Below the pieces are notes generated by a model. The model saw only the letters and a list, made by a program, of their open reading frames with translations, was not told the origin of the DNA and searched no databases. Below are positions 23,278 through 30,953 of a DNA stretch of 64,000 bases, in pieces. Position numbers and translations under genes: made by a program. Position 1 is the stretch's first letter, and each line of letters begins with the position of its first letter. Source of the stretch: Propionispira arboris (GTDB taxonomy: Bacteria > Bacillota > Negativicutes > Selenomonadales > Selenomonadaceae); the NCBI RefSeq assembly GCF_900109225.1, contig NZ_FNZK01000004.1:186001-250000 (forward strand), read 5' to 3'.

Positions 23278-24906
23278 GTGGTGAAATTATTACAAAATTT
23301 TTATTTGTTTAAACGCTTTTTTACGGGAGCTCTTTTAGTTTGGCAAATTATTTTAGGTCGTGCCTGGATTTATTTACAGGGGTTTGGTCATGATAAAACA
23401 TGGATGAATCAAAAATTATTGCAATTTTATGGTGAGATGGCTCATAAATTTCGGCTGACAGCTGTTTCACTTGGTGGACTCTTGATTAAAGTTGGACAGT
23501 TGCTGAGTACAAGGGTGGATATATTCCCGCAAAATGTCTTAGATGAATTATCTTTATTGCAAGATGAAGTACAGTCCGTTCCCTTTGATAATTTGCGAAT
23601 GGTGCTTGAAGATGATTTAAAGGTCAGTGTCAATGATATCTTTGCATCGCTGGAACAAATTCCTTTGGCATCGGCTTCTTTGGGGCAAGTCCATGTCGGA
23701 AAACTCCATACGGGGGAAAAGGTGGCAGTCAAGATTATGCGGCCGGGGATTGAAGCGATTATTCATGTTGATTTTCGTTTAGTTTATCTTATGATGCAGC
23801 TTTGTCGGTTTTTGACAAATTGGTATGATTTGATGGATGTGAATAAGGTATATAGAGAGATCCATGACACAATAGAACGAGAACTGGATTATGTGCAAGA
23901 GGGTGAAAGTGCCGAGCAGATGGCCGCTAGTTTTTCAAAAATACGGCAGATTCGGTTCCCGAAAATTTATTGGCAATATACGGCTAAACATGTACTGATT
24001 ATGGAATTTATGGATGGTATCAAAATTAATGATTATTCGCAAATTGAAGCAGCTGGTTTGGTTCGCACGAAAGTTGCGCAAAAAGTATGGGATGCTTATG
24101 CGAAACAGGTTATTGAAGATGGATTTTTTCATGCAGATCCTCATCCTGGTAATTTAATGGTTGATATAAAAGGAAATATTATCTTTTTGGATTTTGGTAT
24201 GATGGGGCGCGTGAGTGCTAAAAATCGCCGTTTGTTTATTGAGTTTGCCAGTGCCGTAATGCAGGCGGATTATTCTCAGATTGTTCATTGTTTAAAAAAG
24301 ATTGGCTTTTTACTAGCTTGGGCTGATACGGAAATAGTAGCACAAGCGCTTGAAAATTTTTGGGAGGCAATGCTGGCAGATCGTAAACAAGCATCGGATC
24401 GTGAAATGCGGGCTGCTGCCGAACAGCTTCGAAAACTCTTATATGAACAGCCTTTTCAAATTCCTTCAGAGTATACTTTTTTAGGGCGTGCGTTTGGCAT
24501 TTTATATGGTATTTGCCGTGGGTTAGATTCTGATTGGAATCTTTTGGAACAGTTCAAAAAATCTATGCTGAATTTGTCGGAACATGAAGATACAAAGGCT
24601 GAAATTAAAGAACAGGCAATTCGTATCGTTACATCAACAGCCGAAATTCCTACATTGGCAGCGCGGTCACTGCGGCGATGGGAAGAAGATGGGATGCTGG
24701 TTCGTTTTCCCGCACAGCAGATTCGGGAAAACAGTAAAACGGTTGCAAAAGCATTACATATCTTGAGCTGGAGTATTGTTTCAGCAGCATTGTTTGTTGC
24801 TGGTTCATACTTATATGTACAAGGTTTCTTAGGACCAGTGGAAGGTGCATTGGGACTTAGTGTCTTGGCTTTCGGCTATGCTGTGATTTTATTAAAAAAA
24901 GGATAG
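23278..24906 (+). CDS. AarF/ABC1/UbiB-family atypical kinase
   Basis: The 542-residue protein has the UbiB family markers: the KxGQ motif as KVGQLLSTRVDIFP near residue 78, the A-rich loop ASLGQVHVGK near residue 138, the Lys of VAVKIMRPG, DGFFHADPHPGNLMV near residue 280 and IIFLDFGMMGRV near residue 302. Two C-terminal membrane helices occupy about residues 495-540. UbiB-type proteins support biosynthesis or handling of isoprenoid quinones or lipids; here the pathway is unknown. The start is GTG at 23278, weakly supported by ACGGGG; a second GTG follows at once. The spacer upstream carries a Fur-like dyad and a repeat copy. Confidence 0.88.
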   Translation: MVKLLQNFYLFKRFFTGALLVWQIILGRAWIYLQGFGHDKTWMNQKLLQFYGEMAHKFRLTAVSLGGLLIKVGQLLSTRVDIFPQNVLDELSLLQDEVQSVPFDNLRMVLEDDLKVSVNDIFASLEQIPLASASLGQVHVGKLHTGEKVAVKIMRPGIEAIIHVDFRLVYLMMQLCRFLTNWYDLMDVNKVYREIHDTIERELDYVQEGESAEQMAASFSKIRQIRFPKIYWQYTAKHVLIMEFMDGIKINDYSQIEAAGLVRTKVAQKVWDAYAKQVIEDGFFHADPHPGNLMVDIKGNIIFLDFGMMGRVSAKNRRLFIEFASAVMQADYSQIVHCLKKIGFLLAWADTEIVAQALENFWEAMLADRKQASDREMRAAAEQLRKLLYEQPFQIPSEYTFLGRAFGILYGICRGLDSDWNLLEQFKKSMLNLSEHEDTKAEIKEQAIRIVTSTAEIPTLAARSLRRWEEDGMLVRFPAQQIRENSKTVAKALHILSWSIVSAALFVAGSYLYVQGFLGPVEGALGLSVLAFGYAVILLKKG

Positions 24907-25177
24907 GAATAGTTCGCTAGGGGAGGGTCATCGTAGCTTTTTTATGATGATTCGTTTTTATTGTAAAATTTATGCATATATTGAATTTTCATAAAATACC
25001 ATCAATAACGATATCTTTTTTTTATCGAAGTATAGATAACAAGTATTTTCATCTTTATTTTATATGTGTTATCATTTAGAAATAAATTTTATACATGAAA
25101 ATATGATTTGAAAATTGAACAATTTATTGTTCTCGTTCGATTTGAATTATATGGGTTTGTATTGGGGTGTTGAGTTC

Positions 25178-25549
25178 ATGAAGTTGTTTAAGATTGTTTG
25201 GCAAGTGGTGATTTTATGTGCAATTAGTTTCGGAAGTAATCTTTTTGTAGCATATACTGGCATAGATTTTCCCGGGAGTATTTTAGGAATTTTATTATTA
25301 TTCGTTTTATTGTATTTTAAATGGCTGCCATTGGCTTGGATTGAAAGTGGTGCAAATTTTTTGATTGCAGAATTATTACTGTTTTTTATTCCGGCAGCTG
25401 TAGGAATTATCCAATTTCAGGATATTTTAGAATCGGGATGGTCCGAGTTATTGACTTCAATTGAAGGCAGTATTGTTTTTGTCCTTATTTTTGTGGGTGT
25501 GGCGACAGAGTGGATTGTACGTCGCAAAGAACGGAGTAGTGAAATATGA
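25178..25549 (+). CDS. lrgA: LrgA/CidA-family holin-like membrane protein
   Basis: The 123-residue protein has four hydrophobic helices and the family markers PGSILGILLLFVLL near residue 38 and ELLLFFIPAAVGI near residue 68, ending in a basic tail (VRRKERSSEI). LrgA/CidA proteins work with LrgB/CidB partners and have been linked to autolysis control and to pyruvate or glycolate export. The ATG at 25178 is the usual family start; longer frames add a non-conserved stretch. It overlaps lrgB by 4 nt. The spacer 24907-25177 upstream is AT-rich and I see no gene or clear element in it. Confidence 0.88.
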   Translation: MKLFKIVWQVVILCAISFGSNLFVAYTGIDFPGSILGILLLFVLLYFKWLPLAWIESGANFLIAELLLFFIPAAVGIIQFQDILESGWSELLTSIEGSIVFVLIFVGVATEWIVRRKERSSEI

Positions 25550-26244
25550 GTTTAATGATTCTTTATTTATCTTTAACATTAGTTGTTTATATTCTTTCGA
25601 AAAAACTTTATCGACGGACACAGCATATGCTGTGTTCACCGCTGATTATTTGCCCGATTATTCTTTTAGGAATTTTAGTTATGTTTCAGATTCCTTATGA
25701 CAATTACGCAAAGGGCGGCAAGTGGTTATCTCTGATGCTTCAACCGGCAACCGTTGCTTTGGCTGTACCGCTCTATAAATACAGAGCAACCGTCAAAAAG
25801 CATTTGACTGAAATTTTAGTTGGTGTAACGGGAGGTGCGGCTGTAGCGATTGTGACATCTCTTTTGATTGGTCGTTATATGGGGGCAGATTTACAACTGA
25901 TGGCTAGTATGGCACCACGCTCCGTTACCGTGCCGATGGCGATGAGTATTTCGGAAATCATCGGGGGAAATCCTTCGCTTACAGCCGTTTTCGTTATTTT
26001 GACAGGTATAACTGGTACGCTTTTTGTAACTTTTATGTTAAAATATGGTACGGTTTTTAAAAGTCCAATTACAAAAGGTATGCTTTATGGTATTACGGCA
26101 CATGGTACGGGTACGGCTAAGGCTTTTGAAGCCGGTGAAATGGAAGGCGCGATCTCCAGTTTGGCGATGATTTTCATGGGGATTATTACCACGTTAATTG
26201 CTCCAGAAATTGTTAATATCTGTTTTTCACTATTAGATGTTTAA
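25546..26244 (+). CDS. lrgB: LrgB/CidB-family membrane protein
   Basis: The 232-residue protein has the LrgB pattern: several hydrophobic helices, LLQPATVALAVPLYKYR near residue 65, MASMAPRSVTVPMAMSISE near residue 125 and GITAHGTGTAKAFE near residue 184. It is the expected partner of the preceding LrgA/CidA-type protein and is translationally coupled to it through ATGA. The pair may export pyruvate or a related acid, or modulate murein hydrolase activity. No LytSR-type regulator is adjacent. Confidence 0.92.
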   Translation: MSLMILYLSLTLVVYILSKKLYRRTQHMLCSPLIICPIILLGILVMFQIPYDNYAKGGKWLSLMLQPATVALAVPLYKYRATVKKHLTEILVGVTGGAAVAIVTSLLIGRYMGADLQLMASMAPRSVTVPMAMSISEIIGGNPSLTAVFVILTGITGTLFVTFMLKYGTVFKSPITKGMLYGITAHGTGTAKAFEAGEMEGAISSLAMIFMGIITTLIAPEIVNICFSLLDV

Positions 26245-26256
26245 ATAAAAGAACAT

Positions 26257-26306
26257 AGCTGCATTGATTTATGTATTTAAGAAACATAAATCAATGTAGC
26301 TTTTTA
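26257..26306 (+). terminator. Terminator after lrgAB
   Basis: AGCTGCATTGATTTATGT and ACATAAATCAATGTAGCT form an 18-bp stem with one G-T pair around a short AT loop, followed by TTTTTATTT. Confidence 0.85.
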
Positions 26307-26317
26307 TTTACAAAAAT

Positions 26318-26379
26318 TTGTAATCTTCATAAGTTCTTAACAATTCCTGCATGTAGAATGCATATTTGCTCGATATAAT
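26318..26379 (+). promoter_or_regulatory. Possible promoter of the Met/His-tailed membrane protein
   Basis: TATAAT lies at 26374-26379. Upstream, CTTCATAAG and TTCTTAAC (26326-26341) look like a degenerate direct repeat spaced about 10 nt, as used by OmpR-type regulators. There is no good -35 box, which would fit an activator-dependent promoter. The evidence is weak. Confidence 0.3.
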
Positions 26380-26411
26380 TAAACCAACAAGAGCAAAAGG
26401 AGTGTTGGAAA

Positions 26412-26936
26412 ATGGTTATGACACATTATATGGAATTACTGGCAAGTAATCAGCCGTGGAATTTGATTTTGTTTATGGTAATTCCGGTAGGCTTGGCAGA
26501 AGCATTGGTCGCAACAGAATTTTTTACCGTTTATCTGAAAGACCAAAAAGAAAGTGCCTGGCGCAGCTGGAATAAATATCTTGGTATAGTAGTGGGATTT
26601 TATTTTACCGGAGTTTTTCTATATTTGATGGTCAATGTAGTGCCAACAATTGAATGGCGTGGCTTTGCCGATGTTTTAGCGGTAGGTGCTTATTTAAGCG
26701 GAGTGATACCGCTTTTGAGTATAGCTTTGCTCGAACTTGGTGTGATTGGCAAAGGTAAATCAGAGCGTGAACATATGAAGCTACATTTTATTTTGTTGAT
26801 TGGTTTTTTAGTTGTAAGTCATGTGGCAATGATATTTGGCATGGTCGATCCAACCATTACGGGATGGAATCAGTCTCAGAATTCAGGTCAAATGATGAAT
26901 CATGGGAATATGGACTCTATGCATATGAATAAATAA
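26412..26936 (+). CDS. Membrane protein of unknown function with Met/His-rich tail (DUF6803-like)
   Basis: The 174-residue protein has about four hydrophobic helices (near residues 15-33, 53-75, 88-108 and 122-145). It contains NLILFMVIPVGLAEALVATEF and a hydrophilic C-terminus rich in Met and His (GQMMNHGNMDSMHMNK). It recalls the small family DUF6803, though I am not certain. Met/His tails of this kind often bind copper or other soft metals. AAGGAG lies 9 nt before the ATG. A terminator follows, then an OmpR-type two-component system that could be functionally linked. No function is established. Confidence 0.6.
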   Translation: MVMTHYMELLASNQPWNLILFMVIPVGLAEALVATEFFTVYLKDQKESAWRSWNKYLGIVVGFYFTGVFLYLMVNVVPTIEWRGFADVLAVGAYLSGVIPLLSIALLELGVIGKGKSEREHMKLHFILLIGFLVVSHVAMIFGMVDPTITGWNQSQNSGQMMNHGNMDSMHMNK

Positions 26937-26948
26937 ATATAATAAGAA

Positions 26949-26986
26949 AATAAGGTGAAATCTTTCAATAGAGATTTCACCTTATT
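26949..26986 (+). terminator. Terminator after the Met/His-tailed protein
   Basis: AATAAGGTGAAATCT and AGATTTCACCTTATT form a perfect 15-bp stem with an 8-nt loop. The tail is only weakly T-rich. Confidence 0.8.
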
Positions 26987-27052
26987 TGGATTTCAGGAGT
27001 CATACATAGGATTTCTTTTAGTTGATGGTGAATTTATGGTAAAGAGAGAACT

Positions 27053-27118
27053 AAAAAAATTACATCCAGTCTATCAGTTCTGCCGATTGCCATATAAAAT
27101 GTTTAATGCCATATAGAT
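27053..27118. repeat. MITE-like palindromic repeat, copy D (degenerate, internally deleted)
   Basis: ATTACATCCAGTCTATCAG matches the left inner part of copy A. It is followed almost at once by CGATTGCCATATAAAATG and TTTAATGCCATATAG, the right end. The left terminal repeat is lost and the centre is deleted. It lies about 30 nt upstream of the second two-component operon. Confidence 0.7.
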
Positions 27119-27148
27119 ATGAAATAAAAATATGGGAGGAAATGATTT

Positions 27149-27847
27149 ATGCTTCAACATTCTGTACTTATCGTTGATGATGATGTCAAATTAGTTGAAC
27201 TTTTACAGACGTATTTTGAGCAGGAACAGTTTCTTGTTTATACAGCTTATGATGGTCTGGAAGCTATTGAACTTGTCAATAAAAGAAAGCCAGATATCAT
27301 GATTTTAGATATTATGCTGCCAGGGATGGACGGACGTGAAGTTTGCCGAAAAATCAGGCAGCATAATGATGTGCCAATTATTATGTTAACAGCTAAAGAT
27401 GATGAGTCGGATCGGTTGGTTGGCCTTGGTATCGGCGCGGATGACTATGTTACAAAACCGTTTAGCATGAAAGAGGTGGTCGCCAGAGCTAAGGTGATTT
27501 TACGCCGGATACATGGTGAAGTAGTAGAGAAAAAAACAGTATTACAGTTTCGAGAGATTATGATTGATTTGGACCGTCACCAGGTGAAGCGTTCAGGTGA
27601 AGTAGTGGATTTGACGCCAACCGAATTTAAGCTGCTGGAGGTTTTGGCTAGAGCACCAGAACGCGTCTATAGTCGATTTCAATTAATGGAGAATACGCAA
27701 GGGTATGCGTTTGATGGTTATGAACGGACGATTGATGCACACATCCGAAATTTGCGACGAAAGTTAGAGCCGGATTCACGAAATCCTCAATATGTCTTAA
27801 CCGTGTATGGAGTTGGTTATAAATTTGCGGGGGAATCACATGTTTAA
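27149..27847 (+). CDS. OmpR/PhoB-family response regulator
   Basis: The 232-residue protein has the acidic cluster VLIVDDDVKLVELL, the phosphoacceptor Asp in DIMILDIMLPGMDGREV near residue 55, DDYVTKPFSMKEVVAR, and a winged-helix output domain (LTPTEFKLLEVLARAPERVY, DAHIRNLRRKLEPD, YVLTVYGVGYKF). GGGAGGA precedes the ATG. The downstream kinase gene overlaps it by 8 nt. A role in metal or envelope stress is possible, given the Met/His-tailed membrane protein upstream, but it is not shown by the sequence. Confidence 0.93.
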   Translation: MLQHSVLIVDDDVKLVELLQTYFEQEQFLVYTAYDGLEAIELVNKRKPDIMILDIMLPGMDGREVCRKIRQHNDVPIIMLTAKDDESDRLVGLGIGADDYVTKPFSMKEVVARAKVILRRIHGEVVEKKTVLQFREIMIDLDRHQVKRSGEVVDLTPTEFKLLEVLARAPERVYSRFQLMENTQGYAFDGYERTIDAHIRNLRRKLEPDSRNPQYVLTVYGVGYKFAGESHV

Positions 27848-28949
27848 AATGAATAGTATTATATATCGGATTACAGGGCTGACTTTTTTGTTGATTATGA
27901 TAACTGTGGTTGTTTTAATTTATCTGGCGAATGTACAGATGACCCAATTATTTCAAGAATATCTTGTTTTACAGCATAATGGGCAGCCTGCCATGTCAAT
28001 GGGGTTATCGGAAAATCATTTTTTAACATCCGTGCATGAATCGCTTTTATGGGTTGGTCTGGTAATTGTATTGATTGGATTGCTGGCAAGTTATGTGTTA
28101 GCTAGAAGCATAACGATTCCGCTGCGGAAGTTAAGTAGTGCCGCTGGCAAAATAGAAAAAGGTGAATTAGAACAGACAGTTTTGGTCAAAGGAAAAGATG
28201 AAATTGGAAATTTGGCGAAAATATTTAATCGAATGTCACAGGTGTTGGCTACAAATGAAAAAATGAGAAAGGAATTGTTGGCTAATATTGCCCATGAGCT
28301 TCGTACACCTTTATCGATTATTCAAGGTAATTTAGAAGGACTGATTGATGGAGTGATTTCACCAACTGCAAATCGATTTTTTTCGATGCAAGAAGAAATG
28401 ATGCGATTAAATCGTCTCGTGACCGATTTACGAGATTTATCGTTGGCCGAAGTACATCAGTTGGAGCTGAAAAAGACACCAACCGATATGAATAAAATCA
28501 TCAGTCGGGCCGGAGCTATGATGCAGCCACTTGCTGATGAAAAAGAGCTGAAGCTATGTTATGATTTGGCTGAAAAATTACCGGTTCTTATGATTGATGG
28601 AGATCGTATTAATCAGGTGATTTATAATATTTTAGGCAATGCTATACGTTATACGCTGACGGGGGGAGAAATCCATTTGAAAAGCAACATAAGGAAAGAC
28701 CAAAACGGGACGGTTTGGGTTCAGGTCGTTGTACAGGATAATGGGCCAGGTATTGAAAAAGACGATTTACCTTATGTTTTTAATCATTTTTATCGAGGCG
28801 AAAAATCGCGCAATCGGCAAAGTGGTGGATCTGGTATTGGTTTGGCGATTGCCAAACAATTTGTTGAAAATCATAATGGAGAAATTTCAGTGAGCAGTGA
28901 CATTGGAAAAGGAACTCTGTTTTCAATTTCACTGCCAGTTGAAGGCTGA
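27840..28949 (+). CDS. Sensor histidine kinase with HAMP domain
   Basis: The 369-residue protein has a first membrane helix at about residues 10-30, a short periplasmic loop of about 45 residues, a second helix near residues 68-90, and a HAMP domain (LARSITIPLRKLSSAAGKIE). The phosphoacceptor box ANIAHELRTPLSIIQGN lies near residue 155, and the ATPase domain has NILGNAIRYTL, VVQDNGPGIEKDD, FYRGEKSR and GSGIGLAIAKQFVE. The ATG at 27840 lies in the end of the response regulator gene and is translationally coupled to it. The very short loop implies sensing in or near the membrane. Confidence 0.92.
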   Translation: MFKMNSIIYRITGLTFLLIMITVVVLIYLANVQMTQLFQEYLVLQHNGQPAMSMGLSENHFLTSVHESLLWVGLVIVLIGLLASYVLARSITIPLRKLSSAAGKIEKGELEQTVLVKGKDEIGNLAKIFNRMSQVLATNEKMRKELLANIAHELRTPLSIIQGNLEGLIDGVISPTANRFFSMQEEMMRLNRLVTDLRDLSLAEVHQLELKKTPTDMNKIISRAGAMMQPLADEKELKLCYDLAEKLPVLMIDGDRINQVIYNILGNAIRYTLTGGEIHLKSNIRKDQNGTVWVQVVVQDNGPGIEKDDLPYVFNHFYRGEKSRNRQSGGSGIGLAIAKQFVENHNGEISVSSDIGKGTLFSISLPVEG

Positions 28950-28964
28950 AGTTAGCAGTGAAAC

Positions 28965-29009
28965 GAAAAAATCCCGCCGACAATAATTTGTCGACGGGAT
29001 TTTTTTATA
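28965..29009. terminator. Bidirectional terminator between convergent genes
   Basis: AAAAAATCCCGCCGACAA and TTGTCGACGGGATTTTTT pair around an AATAA loop with A and T runs on both sides. It can serve both the kinase gene and the convergent nitroreductase gene. Confidence 0.85.
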
Positions 29010-29019
29010 AAATGATGTT

Positions 29020-29808
29020 TTACAGCCAATCGATAATGGCTTTTTTACGGGCCACGGTACGTGGATATTTTACGGATGGATAACCGAAATAGATACAGGC
29101 GGCTACTTGTTCATCATCTTTCATTTGGAGAAAGGAGCGGGCATTCTCGTTTTCATTGAGACCGCGTTCGCTGTAGCCGCTATAACAAGCACCAAGATCC
29201 AAACTATGAATCATGAGTTCCATGCTTTCAGCTGCCAGCGTTCCATTTATAGGATTGCATATGCTGCTGCCACAGATAATGATCACGGCGTGTGGTGCAT
29301 TAAATGTTAAAGTACTGTACTGTGTTTCATTTTTATATTTTTCGGCTGTCTGAATAAGAGCTTCCGAGTTATATTTATGTCCACCGGCAGCTAATCCCTC
29401 AACAACCAAGTCACGCAATTTGTCCATTTGATTGGTAATAATGACGTATCTTGTTGCTTGGATATTGCAACCGGTTGGCGTGAAACGACCAGCTTCGATG
29501 ATTTTTTCTATTTTTTCTTTTTCGACCTTTTGTTCTTTATAATAACGAATCGAGCGGCGCGATTGGATCAATTTCAGTAAATCATCACTGGTGATTTTTT
29601 TTATTGCTTTTGTATCCAAGATTTCTTTTTCATCTAAGGATGGAATTGAGATTGCGCCTACCGGGCAAATTGCTGCGCAGTGTCCGCAGACCAGACAGGC
29701 TTCTTTGATCATTTTTGCTTTACCATCTACGAGATCAATGGATCTTACTACACAGTCTTTTTTACATAGACCGCAGCCAATGCAAAGTTCTTCATTAATT
29801 ATAATCAT
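29020..29808 (-). CDS. Ferredoxin-nitroreductase fusion protein
   Basis: The 262-residue protein begins with two 4Fe-4S motifs (CIGCGLCKKDC near residue 9 and CLVCGHCAAICP near residue 38). A nitroreductase FMN domain follows (LIQSRRSIRYYKEQKVEKEK from about residue 80, AGRFTPTGCNIQATRYVIIT, AESMELMIHSLDLGACYSGY). Such fusions are common in anaerobes and pass electrons from the iron-sulfur clusters to FMN for reduction of nitro compounds, quinones or other substrates. GGAGGTG lies upstream of the ATG. It stands alone, convergent with the second two-component operon. Confidence 0.9.
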   Translation of the reverse strand: MIIINEELCIGCGLCKKDCVVRSIDLVDGKAKMIKEACLVCGHCAAICPVGAISIPSLDEKEILDTKAIKKITSDDLLKLIQSRRSIRYYKEQKVEKEKIEKIIEAGRFTPTGCNIQATRYVIITNQMDKLRDLVVEGLAAGGHKYNSEALIQTAEKYKNETQYSTLTFNAPHAVIIICGSSICNPINGTLAAESMELMIHSLDLGACYSGYSERGLNENENARSFLQMKDDEQVAACIYFGYPSVKYPRTVARKKAIIDWL

Positions 29809-29891
29809 AAACTACACCTCCGAACAGATAGACGCAGATAATGTTTATTTATTGCATACTTTATAAAAATAAGACAATTCTAGATGGAATC

Positions 29892-29924
29892 TTTAATCTT
29901 ATTTTAATCTTTTTCCTTTATGAT
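29892..29924 (+). promoter_or_regulatory. Promoter with OmpR-type direct repeats
   Basis: TTTAATC occurs at 29892-29898 and again at 29903-29909, exactly 11 nt apart. TATGAT at 29919-29924 is placed as a -10 box and there is no usual -35. Tandem heptamers at 11-nt spacing in place of a -35 are typical sites for OmpR/PhoB-family activators. The third two-component system, just downstream, is the likely regulator (autoregulation). Confidence 0.6.
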
Positions 29925-29976
29925 GAAATAGTAGATAAACATGATATTGGATTTTAAAGAATGGAGGGGATTATTG

Positions 29977-30210
29977 ATGAAAAAAGTAGATAAAAATAAC
30001 ATGATCAATATGATTTTATTAATTGCAGGGGTAATCTGTATTATAACGGGGATTATTATCGATTTTAGGCTCATGCGTATACGAGGGTTAAAAGATATTC
30101 ATATTTGGGCAGGTTATATTATGGCAATGGGAATGATCATTCATGTTGTATATCACAAAATGTGGATTACCAACATGCTGTCTCGTGTGGGTATTTCTAA
30201 AAAAGAATAG
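29977..30210 (+). CDS. Small DUF4405-like membrane protein
   Basis: The 77-residue protein has two hydrophobic helices (residues about 9-27 and 42-62). The second half, IHIWAGYIMAMGMIIHVVYH followed by KMWI, resembles the DUF4405 pattern with spaced His residues. That family is thought to be cytochrome b-like, so heme binding is possible but unproven. GGAGGGGA lies before the ATG at 29977; an earlier in-frame ATG has no ribosome site. It precedes the third two-component system by 65 nt and may be its first operon gene. Confidence 0.65.
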   Translation: MKKVDKNNMINMILLIAGVICIITGIIIDFRLMRIRGLKDIHIWAGYIMAMGMIIHVVYHKMWITNMLSRVGISKKE

Positions 30211-30275
30211 CAATAACAAGGATTTTACACCTGTAACAGAGTATTAAGTAAAACAGATGAAATGGGGTGAACTTA

Positions 30276-30953
30276 ATGCGGCTTTTACTTGTTGAAGATG
30301 AACCTGCACTGCAGAGTATATTATTGGCTCGTTTAAAAGAAGAAGGTTACGGAACGGATGCCTGCAGTGACGGGCTGGAGGCGTGGGACTTTTTAAAACT
30401 TACGGAATATGATGCTGTGATTTTGGATATTATGTTGCCAGGAATGGACGGGTTGACGATTTTAAAAAATTTGCGCCAAGCTAAACAAACCATACCGGTG
30501 TTGCTGCTTACGGCAAAAGACAGTATTGAAGATCGGGTGGCGGGGCTTGATCTGGGGGCAGATGATTATCTCGTAAAGCCATTTGCCTTTGCCGAACTTT
30601 TAGCACGGCTGCGAGTTCTTTTGCGAAAAAGCAATGCCATAGCAACCAATCTTATGGAATGTGAGGCTTTGGTGATGGATATGGGTTCTCATACTGTCAA
30701 ACGTGAGGAGCAATTCATCGTTTTGTCGAGTAAAGAATTTGCCATTTTAGAATATTTGCTACGTAATCAGGGTAATGTTTTATCACGGGAACAGATAGAA
30801 TCGCATGTTTGGGATTATGGCTTTGACGGCGGGTCAAATGTGATTGATGTGTATATACGGTACCTTCGCAAAAAAATAGATGATCCATTTGAAAGAAAGT
30901 TGATTCATACGGTGCGCGGAGCAGGGTATGTGCTGCGAGAAGAAGTCAGATGA
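30276..30953 (+). CDS. OmpR/PhoB-family response regulator
   Basis: The 225-residue protein has MRLLLVEDEPALQSI at the start, the phosphoacceptor Asp in AVILDIMLPGMDGLTIL near residue 51, DDYLVKPFAFAELLAR, and a winged-helix domain (LSSKEFAILEYLLRNQGNVLS, VYIRYLRKKID, IHTVRGAGYVL). The ATG at 30276 follows GGGGTGA; a GTG three codons earlier is part of that ribosome site. It overlaps the kinase gene by 4 nt. It is similar to CopR/CusR-type regulators in general layout, but this does not fix the signal. Confidence 0.93.
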   Translation: MRLLLVEDEPALQSILLARLKEEGYGTDACSDGLEAWDFLKLTEYDAVILDIMLPGMDGLTILKNLRQAKQTIPVLLLTAKDSIEDRVAGLDLGADDYLVKPFAFAELLARLRVLLRKSNAIATNLMECEALVMDMGSHTVKREEQFIVLSSKEFAILEYLLRNQGNVLSREQIESHVWDYGFDGGSNVIDVYIRYLRKKIDDPFERKLIHTVRGAGYVLREEVR

